A stretch of DNA of 64,000 nt from Zygnema cylindricum (GCA_037447655.1 JBBHKE010001438.1:62001-126000), one strand, 5' to 3'. Shown: positions 11,099 through 23,432, counted from the stretch's first letter. Made by a program: numbers and translations. The notes: a model not told the origin generated them from the sequence alone.

Positions 11099-12565
11099 AT
11101 GGGAAGACAAGCCATGGCTTCTACACAGCCGCCTCCTAAGCATATGGCTCCTGACTCCGGTCATATTGGTCAAGGTTCTCTCCCCCCTTGGACACCATCG
11201 TCTAGTATGGGCCTTCCTCTAGGTAAAAATGGAGGAAAGTTGAGGAAGGCCAATGGAAGGCCGAAGTCAAAATACTCTTCAAACGGCAATGTTCCTGTGG
11301 ACGCTGCTGATTTTGGTGGACTGTCCAAGCTTAGAAACGTCGATATTACAGGACAGTGGAACAATGCAGTTGCCATGACTGCAGTCGCTGACAACATTTC
11401 TATGAGGCGGCCTGAGTGGAACGCAGCCCTTAGAGAGTCTTGGGCTCAGTCTGGTCTATTGGATTCATATGACTACCTCGATGGAGATTCCTGAAGTCTC
11501 TTCTACCTGGCGGTCAAAACAGCAACCTTCGCCATGGCAGATCTCACGGCAAATTCCTCGGTGTTTCTCCTGGCGAAGGTCTTTTTAATACGTATGAAGA
11601 TTCTGAGATTGAGGGCTACTATGGAAGGCGTGCAGCTGCCCAGGCTCTTGGGCATTTGCGATTTGATCGCTTTGAGGAGAATGGTGTGGACATTGGTCGA
11701 GGAACAGCTAGTGGAAGGAGAAATGATGTGCGTGAGAATCGTGATGGCCGTCTCTGGAGAGAAGGTGACATATTTATGGAAGGCTCTCTGTCTAAGGATG
11801 TTTCAGGAGGCTACATGCCTATGACTGCGAGAGAGGAGGAAAACTTACAGTTACGGAGGACTCAGCAGTTGCTGAGGCAGCACGAGGTGTGTTCAACAGC
11901 AGCAACAGCAGGCACTCTACAGTAATAATTTACGCTATGGCAGCAACAGCAACAGCATCATCATTTGTCGCATGAACAATTATATGGACAAGAGCAGCAA
12001 TCTGCTCAACAAGTGGCAGCCGTCCTGGAGCAGCAGAGGCTTCTGATGCATGCCCTTGCTCTGGATGATAACAGTGACAGTCAAAGGTTTTCAAACTCTC
12101 CGACTTTTAACCGACAGCTGAAAAGTTCCATGAGGCAAGGCATGGATTTTGAAGATCATCTTTTTGCAGATGCAGTCGGAGAGAGTCCGTTCGCTTATGG
12201 AGGGGAGCAAAACAAGAATAATAATTCACATTATGAATTGGCAAATGGACGCGTTTTTTTTTGACGGCTATCAATCTCATTCACCACGGAGTGTGCAAGA
12301 TTTTCCTGAAGCTATGGTGGAGCTTTCACGCAGATCCCCATCCCCTCCCCAGGGTGTTTATGAAAGGGGTTTGTGGAGGCCGCTGGAGCAGCAGATTCCA
12401 AAACAGCGTACAGAAGGCTCATCTGAATGGAAATCCAAGCGAAAGGAGCAAACTTTCGGGGCTCGCGAGTCCTCATCTGGCATTGGATCTTCAGAAGATG
12501 CCATATCTTTGCCATCTCAAGATGAGATGGATTTTTTCCTGGCGTCTGTTCAGTTCGTTCGTTAA
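11099..12565 (+). pseudogene. Gln-rich protein of unknown function, broken by small indels
   Basis: Starts at ATG 11099 and reads 131 codons to a TGA at 11492. The coding signal continues in another frame to about 11890, passes through two compensating shifts in a Gln/CAG-rich tract (about 11890 and 11940), runs to about 12255, and shifts again at a run of nine T (about 12255-12263) before ending in TAA at 12565. Ignoring the shifts gives about 488 residues. The N-terminus is Ser/Pro/Lys-rich (LRKANGRPKSKY), the middle holds an Arg/Glu-rich charged segment (TAREEENLQLRRTQQLL), then poly-Gln/His, then a Ser-rich tail. I recognise no domain. All lesions are small indels with no independent nonsense change, so this is either a very young pseudogene or an exon carrying sequencing indels. 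Confidence 0.5.
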
Positions 12566-14594
12566 TTTTGTAGTGAGGAAGTCCTTTGTACTTATGATTT
12601 TATTATGGACTCCTTGCAGCAAGCTTCTGCAGATTAGTGGAAGTTGAATTGCTATTTTTTCTATTCCGGTGGTATTAACTGGTAGGATGTTCAGCAATTT
12701 TTAGGAGCTCTGATCAAATAATGACAAATTGTCACCTCTAGTTTGTCACTTTGTAGTTTGTGCTAAGCTTAAATCTGCAGAAGGGGGTAGAGTATTTGAT
12801 TACTGGCTGGTGTAACATTCAGCTGAACAGACAGCAGCTGTCTTGCGAGATAGTTTTACTCGAATCGGAGGGTAAATGTCAGTCATAAAAAACTAGCCTG
12901 ATGTAGCTGGCATAGTAAAGGCTGTTTAACAAGTTTGCAACTGTGTACCATCTTTGTATAGGTGTATTAGTTGAGGCCGAGTAGTAGTAGGTTGTTACCA
13001 CAACAGCTGGTTGATTATTTCTTGGTTGCTTGCATGAAATCCGTTATTTGCGATTATCAGGGTGGGTTGCTGAAGTAGCACCTTTGGCCCATTTAGGGAT
13101 AGGAGAGGGGTTAGAGGGGTAAAATACTCCGTACATTTTGTAAAATTCTTTCTATGCAGAGATGTCTTTGTGTTTACTATGTAAGTGCGGACCATTTTTT
13201 AATCATTTAAACAAATTATTAAGTGTTTTCCTGATTTTGTCTCCCCACGCCCTTTCTCGCCTGTAATTATGCCTTCGTGTCTTTTGCTTTTTTTCACCTG
13301 TCTCTTGCTCTTATGTCTCCCACATTCTTATGTTCTCTTTCTGTCTTTTCTTTGTGTGCAAACAGTTTGGTTATCCATTACTTTTTATCTTTGACATTTT
13401 CCTCTTCACCTCCTCTTCCTTCCCCTTGTATGCTTTTACATACTATTTTCAAATCTTCCCTTGACACTTTCTCAATCTCACATTCGTTTAATATTTAATT
13501 TTGCCTGAGAAGTTCAGAATACGTAGGAACAGGACAATGTGTAATAACTCATCTGATCAAAACATGAGCTTTCAATTTAGTGCTCACCATTACTTTTGGA
13601 GGAGTCTATGGCAGTGAATGGTACTGGTTTTCTTGACAGAGATAATCTAATTGAAGAGACGTTTGAGCATATGGAAAAGTCTTGGAGGGCAATGAAGCTG
13701 AAGCATTGAAAATGGGGCAAGTGGTTTGCTAATTTGATATGCCCAGAAATCATCATCCTACGGGTAGTAGACCGTGAAAAGTTTACCCAGGTTTGACAGA
13801 AACCTGTGCAATTCGTACAGTTTCTGGATATCCTCTGTTCTGCTCCCAAAGTGAACCATTCATCCTCAATGTTATGGTAATCTTTCTTCCAATACCCTGA
13901 CTTTCACTGTGTGTGGGAAGCTTGTACTGTATCCCTTAATTGTTTCTCAATATCTTGGAAATTGATGTGACAAACACCCTGTCTGGCCAATTAAAATTTG
14001 TTGTCTTATATATTTCAGTCACCTTTCAGGAAAAGAAAGTGGGCAATTTCACAGCTTTCACTCGACTGGGTCAGCTGTGCAAGGGATAGGGAAGAGAGGA
14101 GGGAGGGGGTGGGAGAGGGGGATGGGGAGGGAAGGCAACTGCTACAGCTTCGCAGGTAAGAGGGGGAAAGAGAGTGGCAGGGGGGCTAGAAAGCGACTGA
14201 TACAGGAGTGTCTGCATGAAGAAACTTTTAAAGTCATCATTATACAGTACTTGCTGTTCATCACAATATCACAACATAGTTCTTGCCTCGAATTAGTGGA
14301 TCATTTTTTTTTTTTTTTTATGTTTCAGTATGTGCTGTTTGTGACCTTGATATCCGTTAAGTCTAAATATTACTGAATGAGTGGCTATGTCATGTCCTTT
14401 CCCTAGTGTGCCCATTCTGTTTTTTGAGAATGGCTCTAAAAAATCTTAATTGGATGTCGATATTGGTTAAGGAGAGGTAGTAGCTTGACTGAATGTAACT
14501 AGATGGATAATGGAGGCTTGGGTTATGTTGATAATTTAATCAATTGGAAATGCTTTTTAAAATTAAATCAAGTGGGCATGCATCTTTGTTGCAG
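12566..14594. other. Non-coding or intronic stretch downstream of the Gln-rich ORF
   Basis: AT-rich sequence typical of a plant 3' UTR or intron, with a CT-rich run at 13240-13450. One weak exon-like segment lies at 13797-13880, between TTTGACAG and GTAATC. No open frame of note is seen. Confidence 0.3.
14100..14133 (+). other. Possible G-quadruplex motif
   Basis: Consecutive G runs of three or more (GGGAGGGGGTGGGAGAGGGG then GATGGGGAGGG) with loops of one to three bases. This meets the usual G3+N1-7 pattern. It lies in the non-coding stretch between the Gln-rich ORF and the candidate exon at 14595. Confidence 0.45.
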
Positions 14595-14764
14595 GGATCC
14601 AACTATCAAAAACCCGGTTGTGACATGTGGAGATGGTTTACGGGGTTCAAATGGCGAAACATGTGAACCAAACATATATAGTAATAAAATAATTTGCAAG
14701 TGCCCAAGCTTTCATACAGGGATCAACCGTGAGATTCTCATCGAGCCCCAAGAGTTAGGTGGAG
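14595..14764 (+). CDS. Candidate internal exon, gene unknown
   Basis: A segment bounded by TTTGTTGCAG (acceptor) and GAG|GTAGGC (donor) reads openly for 56 codons: it begins DPTIKNPVVTCGDG and contains NKIICKCPSFH. The pattern of Gly spacing followed by an IxCxC motif weakly recalls the C-terminal domain of NINJA/AFP repressors (IVCxCHG), but the match is too poor to call. It may be part of a gene that begins with the Gln-rich ORF at 11099 or of a separate gene. This is inference from splice-site quality and codon-like composition only. Confidence 0.3.
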
Positions 14765-16405
14765 GTAGGCTTTTGCAGTACTTCAGTTCTTTTTCAAACT
14801 TTTTTACCATGTGCTAGTTTCTTTATGACCTGCACGCATCACCTTTATTAGTGTGGATATACAGTCACAGTATTCATGCTTGGAAAACATCTCTGTAGAC
14901 GCTGATAGTTTGCATTCACTTTGGAGAAAACCCTAATATGTGTCAGAAATTTTGAACAGTGTCCTTCATTAGTGTGGTTCAGACAAAAAATTCAAAACTG
15001 TTGTATCCTGTAAGGTTTCTCACGGTTTATAAGCGTCCAGTTCCTGAGTTTTATGATGCTAGTTATGTCGTATTGGAGTTTTTTGTGTAATTACTTTTAC
15101 TTATTTTTACCCTATAGCAAACATATTTATTCTCAGATGCGTGCCTTATACCATACTTTGGGTGACATAGTAATTGAGGTAAAGCACTGAGGTGACGAAG
15201 GGTTGTTCTGCTGGGTTTTGCTCTATATTGTTTAATGAAGTTGCTGTGAATGTAAGTTTAGTGTGCATGATGTTTAATTTGGAGTAGGCTGTGTTTTGTA
15301 TGAGGGCTAAGTTTGAATGTGGAGAATGGTGATCACAAAAGTTTATATTCCGTATGACTGTGGAACTTACTAGTTGATACCGTAAATAGGTGCCCAAGTT
15401 AGTGATTATCTTTTAACAGTTGCACAATCAATAATCGGCGATCATGATAGTCTTACAGATCAAGCACGATGACGTTTTTATATATTAGCAGGAAGGTTTA
15501 CTGAAAGTAATGTCTCTGGTGGTTGGCAATACAGGACTATTTTTTATGTATTCATGTTCGTGAATTGCACACTTACATTTTGCGGGGTCCATCAGTTTGC
15601 CCTTTTTGCCTCAATTATTTATTTCGGCTTTCGGAATTTGTACCTTATAGTCACTTGTTTGTAATGGATTGTTTTTATGTGTATACTTTTTATCTTCTTT
15701 ATTTGGGGGTTTGATAATCGATTATTGGCCTTTCCATATCTGGTGATTACAAAAATTGAAGAAATAAAGCCGATATAACAGTTGATTGATGGGAATTATT
15801 CACAAGTATTTTGCAATAGTGAATGTTATATTGTATCGTATGATCATATACAATCGAGAATGCTAGGCTTTTTCTGCTGTGTGGATTCTATAATTTTGTT
15901 TTACTGCATTGTGTGCACATCTGATGTTGTTATGCAATTTTAAGGTTTAAAATCACACGGAGGATACACAGTTTGTATTACTATCAGGTTTAACTATTGT
16001 TAGGTTAGGTTAACGATTGACTACAAGGCAATAACTACTTTTTTTTAATTCATAATCTGCATTTTTTTTAAGTTTTTGTCCATGTTATCCTGACCACTCT
16101 GGCTGATGAATTGGATCGAAAAGGAGAAAGCATTTGTAAATCGAGTAGCCTTGTAACACGATCACAAGATGTTTGCTCTTTAACCTTTTCAAACTCTTGG
16201 TGAATGGTAGAAATTAACGACCAATCCTCGTTCATGCTATGTTTATTGTTGCAGTATTTACGTTTATTCTACTGGATTATGGGAGCTCTGATCATTGTGC
16301 ATTGATATTGTTCATTGGTCCGTCTTTTCTGTCTTCAAAAGAGGTCAACGTGGCCATATTAAGATTGGAAGTCCTCAGTTTGAAAGATTTTTTTTTTTTT
16401 TTTAG
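14765..16405. other. Non-coding stretch, probably intron
   Basis: AT-rich with T-rich runs. The only open frames are short and uncharacterised. Nothing else was recognised. Confidence 0.25.
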
Positions 16406-16545
16406 AGATTCTTCAGATGTGGAGGATCCAACGGTTCCAGAAGCTTCCAGAAGTTCCCAAAAATCATTCTTTTCCTCATAACAATGAGAAGGAATTGGAA
16501 GAAGTGGTAAAGTATGTCCCTGCCTTCTCAGATTCAGATTCATAA
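16406..16545 (+). CDS. Candidate terminal exon, gene unknown
   Basis: A long polypyrimidine tract ending TTTTAG precedes an open frame of 45 codons ending in TAA at 16543-16545. Its acidic, Ser-rich end (KELEEVVKYVPAFSDSDS) looks like a real C-terminus. No domain is recognised. It lies 1.6 kb downstream of the candidate exon at 14595 on the same strand and could be the last exon of that gene. Confidence 0.28.
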
Positions 16546-17603
16546 GAGACAAAATCTAAGAAACCAGAGCAATAATATGAGCAAAGATGTTATTGCCTCT
16601 TTCATGGTATAGCCTATTTTCTTTTTTAGGCAATTGGTCATATTGTCGTTTCATAAAATGGAGACTCTGTTTTGTTTATGTCTCTAATGGATCTGCTGTA
16701 CAGGATTTTGCTCTTTTCTCTTCAAATTATTGTTCACTAATTTGTGATGGAAGTACCAAAACTGTTTACAGACTGCAATTCGCCAATTATTGCTACTGAA
16801 TTGCCATCAAAGTTATGATATAATTAATTTAAGTGCTATTTTAGTGTTAATAATTTTGATTTTTGGTCCACATGACGTGGACAATTTGTGACCGCAAAAA
16901 GAATTATCGTTAAGAAAAAACAATCAGTATTGATAGTGCTGTTTTTTGTTTCGAGAACAAAACAAATGGGATGGAGTTATTGTTGTTCCTAGCCCTAATA
17001 GGCATTCATGGTGTAGTTCATGGAGCAAATGCAAAAGTTTTGACTTATTCCTCTCCATTTTTCTTTTTTGTATTCAGGAACAATTTTGTTGACCATTCTT
17101 CCATTGGGCAAAATGGGTGATCACAATGAATGTTTTAGTGAACTTTTCAAAGAAAACACAAAACCGTCTTATTTGAGCTTAATGATTCAAAATAACAACT
17201 CTAGTTAACAAATTGGACTTTTCAACGGTGTTTTGAGACGTGCAGTGGATTGTGGTACGGTTGAAACACTTTTCATTCGAATAGTGATTATTGGAAAGTT
17301 ACCCTTTGAAACAGGGCATATATTGGTTTTAATACCTTCCTATATGCATGGATTTTGGTTTCAAGATCGTTGCTTAGCAGATTCCAGACTATGAAGGATA
17401 AGATTTTTTGTGATTTGAAACATATTACTTTGCAATGGTTCTTTGTTTTTCTCTAAAGATCACTGTGAGAAAGTTGACAATGTATTCTTTACATCATAGA
17501 CTTCAGTTGTTTACCAGGGAGTCAAAGAAAATTCTTACACAAAAGTAAAGACGTCAATGCCAATCACGATCTATTCCTAAAATGGAAAAATGTTTTCGCC
17601 TAA
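16546..17603. other. AT-rich spacer, nothing recognised
   Basis: No ORF, repeat or splice pattern of note is seen between the candidate terminal exon and the transposon nest. Confidence 0.3.
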
Positions 17604-18384
17604 GGGTATGTCCCCATGTACTTGTAACTTAGCGAACTTACTTCGTATTTTAGCGTGGATCCGGCGGACCCGCTTTTCAAGTGTCCCTATATGTAAGAAC
17701 GTAATCGTAACTTACGTTTGTGACGATTGTATACGTCGACAATGCCTGTGACGGTTGTCAACGTCTACAATCTGTGTTGCCGGACGTTTTTTTTGGAACT
17801 GCTTGTGTGACGTCGCATGTCTTGCCATGACATTGTAGATGTACCGCCTTCCAGCATGTGCTGTTTCACGGTTGAAGACAAGGCGATTTGCCTTCGCGTC
17901 TCATGTCCGGTCGACGTGAAATGGCATCGGAATTTCGAGACACCTGCAAAAAAAAAATCCATACTGGACGAAAACGGACAAAACCAAACAAATTGTGTAT
18001 TTTGCTTTGTCGTATTGAATGCAAACGGACAAAACATAGCGACTTCTATACTTTCCTTTGTCTTTGAAAATCGTGTGAAAAACTTCAAAAATTACGGCAC
18101 GTGCGAATATGTGTTCCTATTTGTTTAAATAAAATCCCTAGTTTTAAAATACACCGCGCATGTGTTTTAAAGATAAGGTTGAAGATGATGTTTTTTGTCG
18201 TCGAAGTGGGTCGAAAAACACAAGACGACAATTTTTTGTACATCCTAAGTTCGAGGATGACGCAAATTGTACTCTACAAATTTGCGATTCCTTCGTACGG
18301 CTATAACTTAGGCAGTACGACACTAAGTTTTACATAAAAACGACAGAAAAAAAAACCCTTACTTTTGCACATGGGAACATACCC
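17604..18384. mobile_element. Harbinger-like MITE, family H2
   Basis: Left end GGGTATGTCCCCATGTAC preceded by TAA; right end GCACATGGGAACATACCC followed by GAA. The body is partly the inverse of the 53482-54649 copy (the shared block around 18100-18260 includes the TGTTCCTATTTGTTTAAA region). The flanking triplets no longer match, so the target duplication has decayed, or the neighbouring element at 18388 disturbed it. Confidence 0.68.
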
Positions 18385-18387
18385 GAA

Positions 18388-19648
18388 GGCTAACCTTCCA
18401 TCAGGCGTTCCCAGTAATCGTACGAACACGTTTACAGGCAGTAATATTTGTAACACCCTTCTATCAGGTCGTGCCAGTGAATGAGGCGTTAGATTGCAAT
18501 TGGTACCACGTAGGACCTGTTGAGCCGCCCGGGAAATAATCATCATTTCCAAAAGGACAAACTCGCAGCTGCGTAGGTGTACGCCGATTAAAATATCTAG
18601 TAGCGTCACGCTAATGTACAATTTGAACGTTCTTAGGGTTGTTGTGGTATCGACGGCCACGAAAACCGTTGCAAAATTAAAGTTTGTACAAATGTCCAAG
18701 AATGTACCATTTGTACGTGAATGTATTATTGATGTATTACACATTTATGAAGGAGACGTCACAGGATGTCCTACACCCAAGATTTTTTTGTCGTCAAACA
18801 GGGTGGCTTTGATGTCAGAAGGTACAAGCCATTTGCCACATGTAACTTTATAACTTCAATTCCGTCGTGGATCGACTCTGACTTTACAAGTGGACCAATA
18901 CACTCGTCCAGTAAGCGCTAAGTGTCCTCGTGAGGACAATCGGAGGAGACTAGCCGGGTACTGGAAACAAGGGGCGTTTAGGTCGAAAATTGAAAATTGG
19001 ACGGTGGAAATTTTTGCTAAGACGTCTGGAGAATCTCAACGATTGTTTTTTTCAAGGAAAACATCGTTACAAAAAAATGTCCAAGGTTGTAGGAGTAAAT
19101 TTGGACCGTCACTAACCCTACAATGTGTTTAAGTCCGTGCACAAGGAGGACAATTCCCGAAGACTGAACGTGTAAAAATAGGCCGCGTGGAAAAGGTAAA
19201 AAGAATCCACAATGAGCGCGCGCGTATATGCGTACACGTCGGAAGGGCCATGTGCCTCTCGCCATGGTGACTGCGAATCCGTTGAAATTATCACGTCACG
19301 CTCCCATCATCAAAGTATGCTGCTGCCTTTTTGCGTTTTGGGTAGTACATTTAATGCTCTCTGTACGAGTCATTAACTTCCTCCGCTGGTATAAGTCATT
19401 AATTACCTCCGCTGGTACAGATATTATCTTCGCTCGTACAAATGTTACCTCCGGTCGTATGGATATTGCGTTCAGACTTCGCATTCTACAATTCTTTTAT
19501 GATTTTAAGCATCTAATATAAACCTATGTGTTACCAACCAGAATGAGCCACGCAAAAAAAAAGTTGTTAACTGGCACGACCTAATGGAAGGCACGCCCTT
19601 CAGTAAAATTTTCGTGCAATCACTAAGACGCCTAATGAAAGTCCACCC
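18388..19648. mobile_element. Long-TIR Harbinger-like element, family H3
   Basis: The first and last roughly 95 bp are inverted repeats. The left end begins GGCTAACCTTCCATCAGGCG and the right end, read inverted, begins GGGTGGACTTTCATTAGGCG. Both contain a second internal motif ending CAGGTCGTGCCAG or TAGGTCGTGCCAG. The right 620 bp (19028-19648) is the inverse of 20343-20980. No transposase ORF is present. It abuts the H2 element to its left with only three bases between. Confidence 0.6.
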
Positions 19649-19748
19649 TGATTGAACTATACTCCTAGTCGACTACATGACGTGTTTTTTTTTTTGTACT
19701 TTTGTGCAAAAGTACACCGTGAATCGCTAATAGCGTTTATAATGCTAA

Positions 19749-21109
19749 AGGTCAAGTTCCATCAGTCAAAAAGTGGGGTAGTTTACAAAAATCCGCGATT
19801 ATCCGTACCAAACCGTATCGGTTATTTTGTTTTTATACGAAAAACAACATTACAAAGAATCTTGCCAATACTCTCCGAAGGTATGGGAGGTAATAATGAC
19901 CGTCGATTTGCGAGGCGTTCGCTTCATTTTTCTCAGTGATTGCCAATGGACCTCTCAGAGGTGGGTTTGCAAATACAAAAAAAAAAAAAACGTACCACGC
20001 TGGACAAATAAGCTACGTGTCACGATAGAAAACCAACGAAAATTGACGAAATTTGCACATGACTCGCGCTTTCAAAAATACAACCGAAAATTAAAATGGT
20101 GTTTTGTAACTCCCCTTCGTCACTCTATTTTTAGTACCTTTTGTTTGTCAGGTTATTTCTGTCGAAAGACTTTCGTTATGTTCGAAAAACAATAACCCTA
20201 AAAACATGAGCTGGCGTAGAAGACTACGTCTGCAAAAAAGAATAACAACCTTTTTCGTATGATTATCGTATCGTAACTTACGTGGCACCACTCAATGTAT
20301 ATCACGTGGTTTATATACTCTTCGTAATGGAACATCGACTCAGGGTGGACTTCCATTAAGCGTCTCAGTAATTGTAAGGAAAATTTTACTGAAGGGCGTG
20401 CCTTCCATTAGGTGGCGACAGTAAACCACTTTTTATTTGCGCGGCTCATTCTGGTTGGTAACACGCATGTTAATGTTAGATGCTTGAAATCTTGAAAGAA
20501 TCTGAGAATGCAAAGTCTGAACGCAATATCTGTACGAGTGGAGGTAATATTTGTACCCGCAACGGAAACATCTGTACCGTCGTGGGTAATAAATGACTCG
20601 TACATAGGGCATTAAATGTACTACCCAAAATTTAAAAACGCAACGACAAAATGGCGACGGCAAACTTTGGTTGTGGGAGCATTACGGGATAATTTCGACA
20701 GATTTGCAACCACCCTGGCGGAAGGCACATGGCCCTTGCGACGTGCACGCACATACGTGCGTGCTCATCGTGGTTTTTTTTTTCCTTTTCCTTGCGGCCT
20801 ATTTTTACACGTTCAGTCTTCAAGAATTGTCCTCCTTGTGCACAGTCTTAACAAACTGTAGGGTTGGTGACGTGGCGTCTCGAATAAAAAGTGTAATAGC
20901 ATTCGACGGTCTAAATTTAAGCCTACAAACTTGGACATTTTTCTGTAACAATGTTTTCTTTGAAAAAATTATATAAGCACGGACTTGTAGGGAGCGGTTC
21001 GGCCGTTAGTGAAAAACCCCAGTTTTTCCTTAATGCATGGCCACCCTCAATCAACCTGACCCGTAGAGTTCGTCGTACGATTACAGAAACAACTGATGGA
21101 ACTTCACCC
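19749..21109. mobile_element. Family H1 MITE, middle of a nest
   Basis: The left end (AGGTCAAGTTCCATCAGTC, preceded by TAA) and right end (AACTGATGGAACTTCACCC, followed by AAA) match other H1 copies. It was split by the insertion at 20343-21046: the text reading ATGGAACATCGACTCA before the break resumes as ATCAACCTGACCCGTAGAG after it, as in the unbroken copy at 51178-52107. Confidence 0.75.
20343..21046. mobile_element. Family H3 MITE, innermost element of the nest
   Basis: Begins GGGTGGACTTCCATTAAGCG and ends TAATGCATGGCCACCC, flanked by a perfect TCA duplication (20340-20342 and 21047-21049). Excising it with one TCA restores the H1 reading seen elsewhere. The first 640 bp are the inverse of 19028-19648, so the two H3 elements form a large potential hairpin around the 690 bp between them. 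Confidence 0.8.
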
Positions 21110-21982
21110 AAATTCGGCGTCCCCAAATTTTTACCCAAATTCTTAAATAGAGTTACTAAATAGTAATTATAAAATATTTTTAACGTTATTTTAGGCACCA
21201 TAGTTATTAGGGTTAACAACTGTAATATAGTGCCATTTTAAAAATGTGGCGTACAATTTCGTACCATTTTGTACTTTAACAAGTAAAAAAGTACGAAAAA
21301 ATTTAATACAGTTGCGCGCGCATGTGAATGTGCACTCAAAAAACGTGTGACAAGAAAAGTGTGATGCTACATGATTTAGTGTAGCGTTATCATTTAACTG
21401 CGTGCAAATTTTCAGCACGTGCGGATGTCAAAATCACGTGACGGTGTACGATTTCGAGTATTTTACAAGTGGAAAGATCTTAATCGCCGACATTTATTAT
21501 AAGGAAACATCCCAAATTAGAGTTATAGATAAATTATAAGTTTTTTTTTTTTAATAAAAATTGAAAATCACAAACGAGCATTAATAATGCTAATTGTTTT
21601 TTAACCCTAATTATTTCACAGCGTTAATAGCGATTCACGGTGTAATACCCAAATCAATAAACTTGGATAGTATTATAGAACCCAACAATACAGTATGTCG
21701 AGTTGGATCTGGACAAGTGGACATGATTTAAGCTCACGTTACTCACAACAATCATTATAGGTCACATTCGGACAATATGCGCTTGTATAGTATGGAAAAC
21801 GACTTTTTCTTTACATAGCTCCTCACTGAATCGACAAGACGCCCCAGTCAACGACACAGTTGGCTCCCTCTATGGCCCTCTCCCTCCAGGTGTAAAAAGT
21901 CATCGCATCGGTGTAGCAATATCATGTCGATATAGCGGTATATTGGCGTTCACCTAGTTGAGTTTAGTACTGTACTGTACAA

Positions 21983-22445
21983 CAAAGGTAGCAAAATTCA
22001 AAATTTTAGATAACCGAGACCGACATTTTTTTTTTTGATTTAAATCCGAGTACCCGAGGCTCGACCGAGTTATGTCACGCTCCAAATTTGTTAACTGTTA
22101 CCTAAAACGCGTTTACGAAAATAAAAGTTAACCGAAACTCGATTTCTCGCGATTAATCCTCCCCGTCGTACCCGAATAAGTACAAAATTAGTGGTACATC
22201 TCCCGTATACCTTCCACGATAACAAAAGTACCAAGTACAATAATGTTGGATTGCATGGTCAGTACAAAATTTTCAACTTTTTAGGTTTTTTGCTTGCCCG
22301 ACCGTAACCGGATTTTTTTTTTCTAGGAATCGACCGCCCGAATCCGCCCCTCCTACCAAATTTGTCAACCGAATCTGTTCCAGATTCGACGCGGGCGGCC
22401 GGTTAACGGTCGGTCATGGTTTCGGTTGACCGTTTGCGGCCTCTG
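21983..22445. mobile_element. Non-autonomous hAT element, copy 1 (inverted orientation)
   Basis: Ends read CAAAGGTAGCAAAATTCAAA and, at the right, GACCGTTTGCGGCCTCTG, giving a CAGAGG...-type hAT terminus. The flanking octamers CTGTACAA (21975-21982) and CTGTACAT (22446-22453) agree at 7 of 8 positions, as expected for a hAT target duplication. The body is non-coding and is the inverse of 22628-23088. Both ends match the ends of the 5.7-kb element at 52315-58036. Confidence 0.8.
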
Positions 22446-22627
22446 CTGTACATTATTAGCAATGTGGTTTATCCCTCAGCGAAGCTTCTCGTCACAGTGA
22501 TAGGTACATCTACGTAAAATGAACATATAAAATGTTTTTCTCGTTATCGGTTTGTAATTGGAATTGGCATTAATAAAAGTGATTCATCAGAGGTGATACG
22601 AATCATTGAACCTACAAAACTAAGAGC

Positions 22628-23088
22628 CAGAGGTCGCAAACGGTCAACCGAAACCATGACTGACCGTTAACCGACGCCTGCGTCGGATCCGGAACATATT
22701 CGATTGCCAAATTTGTGGGGCCGGGCGGATTCGGGCGGTTGATTCCTAGAAAGAAAAAATCCTGTTACGGTCAGGCAAGCAAAAAACCTAAAAAGTTGAA
22801 AATTTTATTTTGTCCATGCAATCCAACATTATTGTACTTTGTACTTTTGTTATCGTGGAAGGTATACGGGAGATGTACCACTAATTTTGTACTTTTTCGG
22901 GTACGAGCGGGGACGGTTAGTCGCGAGAAATCGAGTTTCGGTTAACTTGAATTTTCGTAAACGCGTTTCGGGTAACGGTTAACAATTTTGGAGCGTGACA
23001 TAACTCGGTCGGGCCTCAGTACTCAGATTTTGAAAAAAAAAAAACGGTCGGCTTCGGTTATCTAAAATTTTGACTTTTGCGACCTCTG
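22628..23088. mobile_element. Non-autonomous hAT element, copy 2
   Basis: Begins CAGAGGTCGCAAACGGTCAA and ends ACTTTTGCGACCTCTG. The flanking octamers CTAAGAGC and CCAAGAAC agree at 6 of 8. It is the reverse complement of copy 1, with 182 bp of spacer (22446-22627) between them. Left and right halves correspond to the outer 240 and 208 bp of the large hAT element at 52315-58036, so it is an internal-deletion derivative. Confidence 0.78.
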
Positions 23089-23432
23089 CCAAGAACTCAA
23101 GAAGTGAACTCGGATTTCTTGTCTGGGAAGGATCGTGCTCGAGAGAGTCCGTTAACTTTTTTCAATGGGACATTTGACTGGGCGGCTCTCAGTTTAACGG
23201 AGAGTCCCCTGACCGTTATTCTTTTGATGTCAGAGTACAGCTGGCAAAACCCTTAGATCCTACGAAATCTTCTATGGCACCGACATACGTGACGTTTGTC
23301 TGCGAACTCTTCGGTACAGTACACTGGTACAGTTTAGTACTGTACTATACTGAGCAGTACAGTACACTGTCAATCGCTATTAGAGTAAAGGAATAAATAG
23401 CGTAGAAAAACAAATAGTGTTATTAACACTAA

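Larger units (their letters stand above)
19715..21642. mobile_element. Family T1 element, outer shell of a three-level nest
   Basis: Left end CACCGTGAATCGCTAATAGC and right end GCGTTAATAGCGATTCACGG-TG are inverted repeats flanked by TA. Removing the inner H1 element (19749-21109) leaves about 570 bp, close to the size of the other T1 copies. The retained interior (GGGTTAACAACTGTAATATA at 21209) matches the interior of the copy at 57326-57794. Confidence 0.72.
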
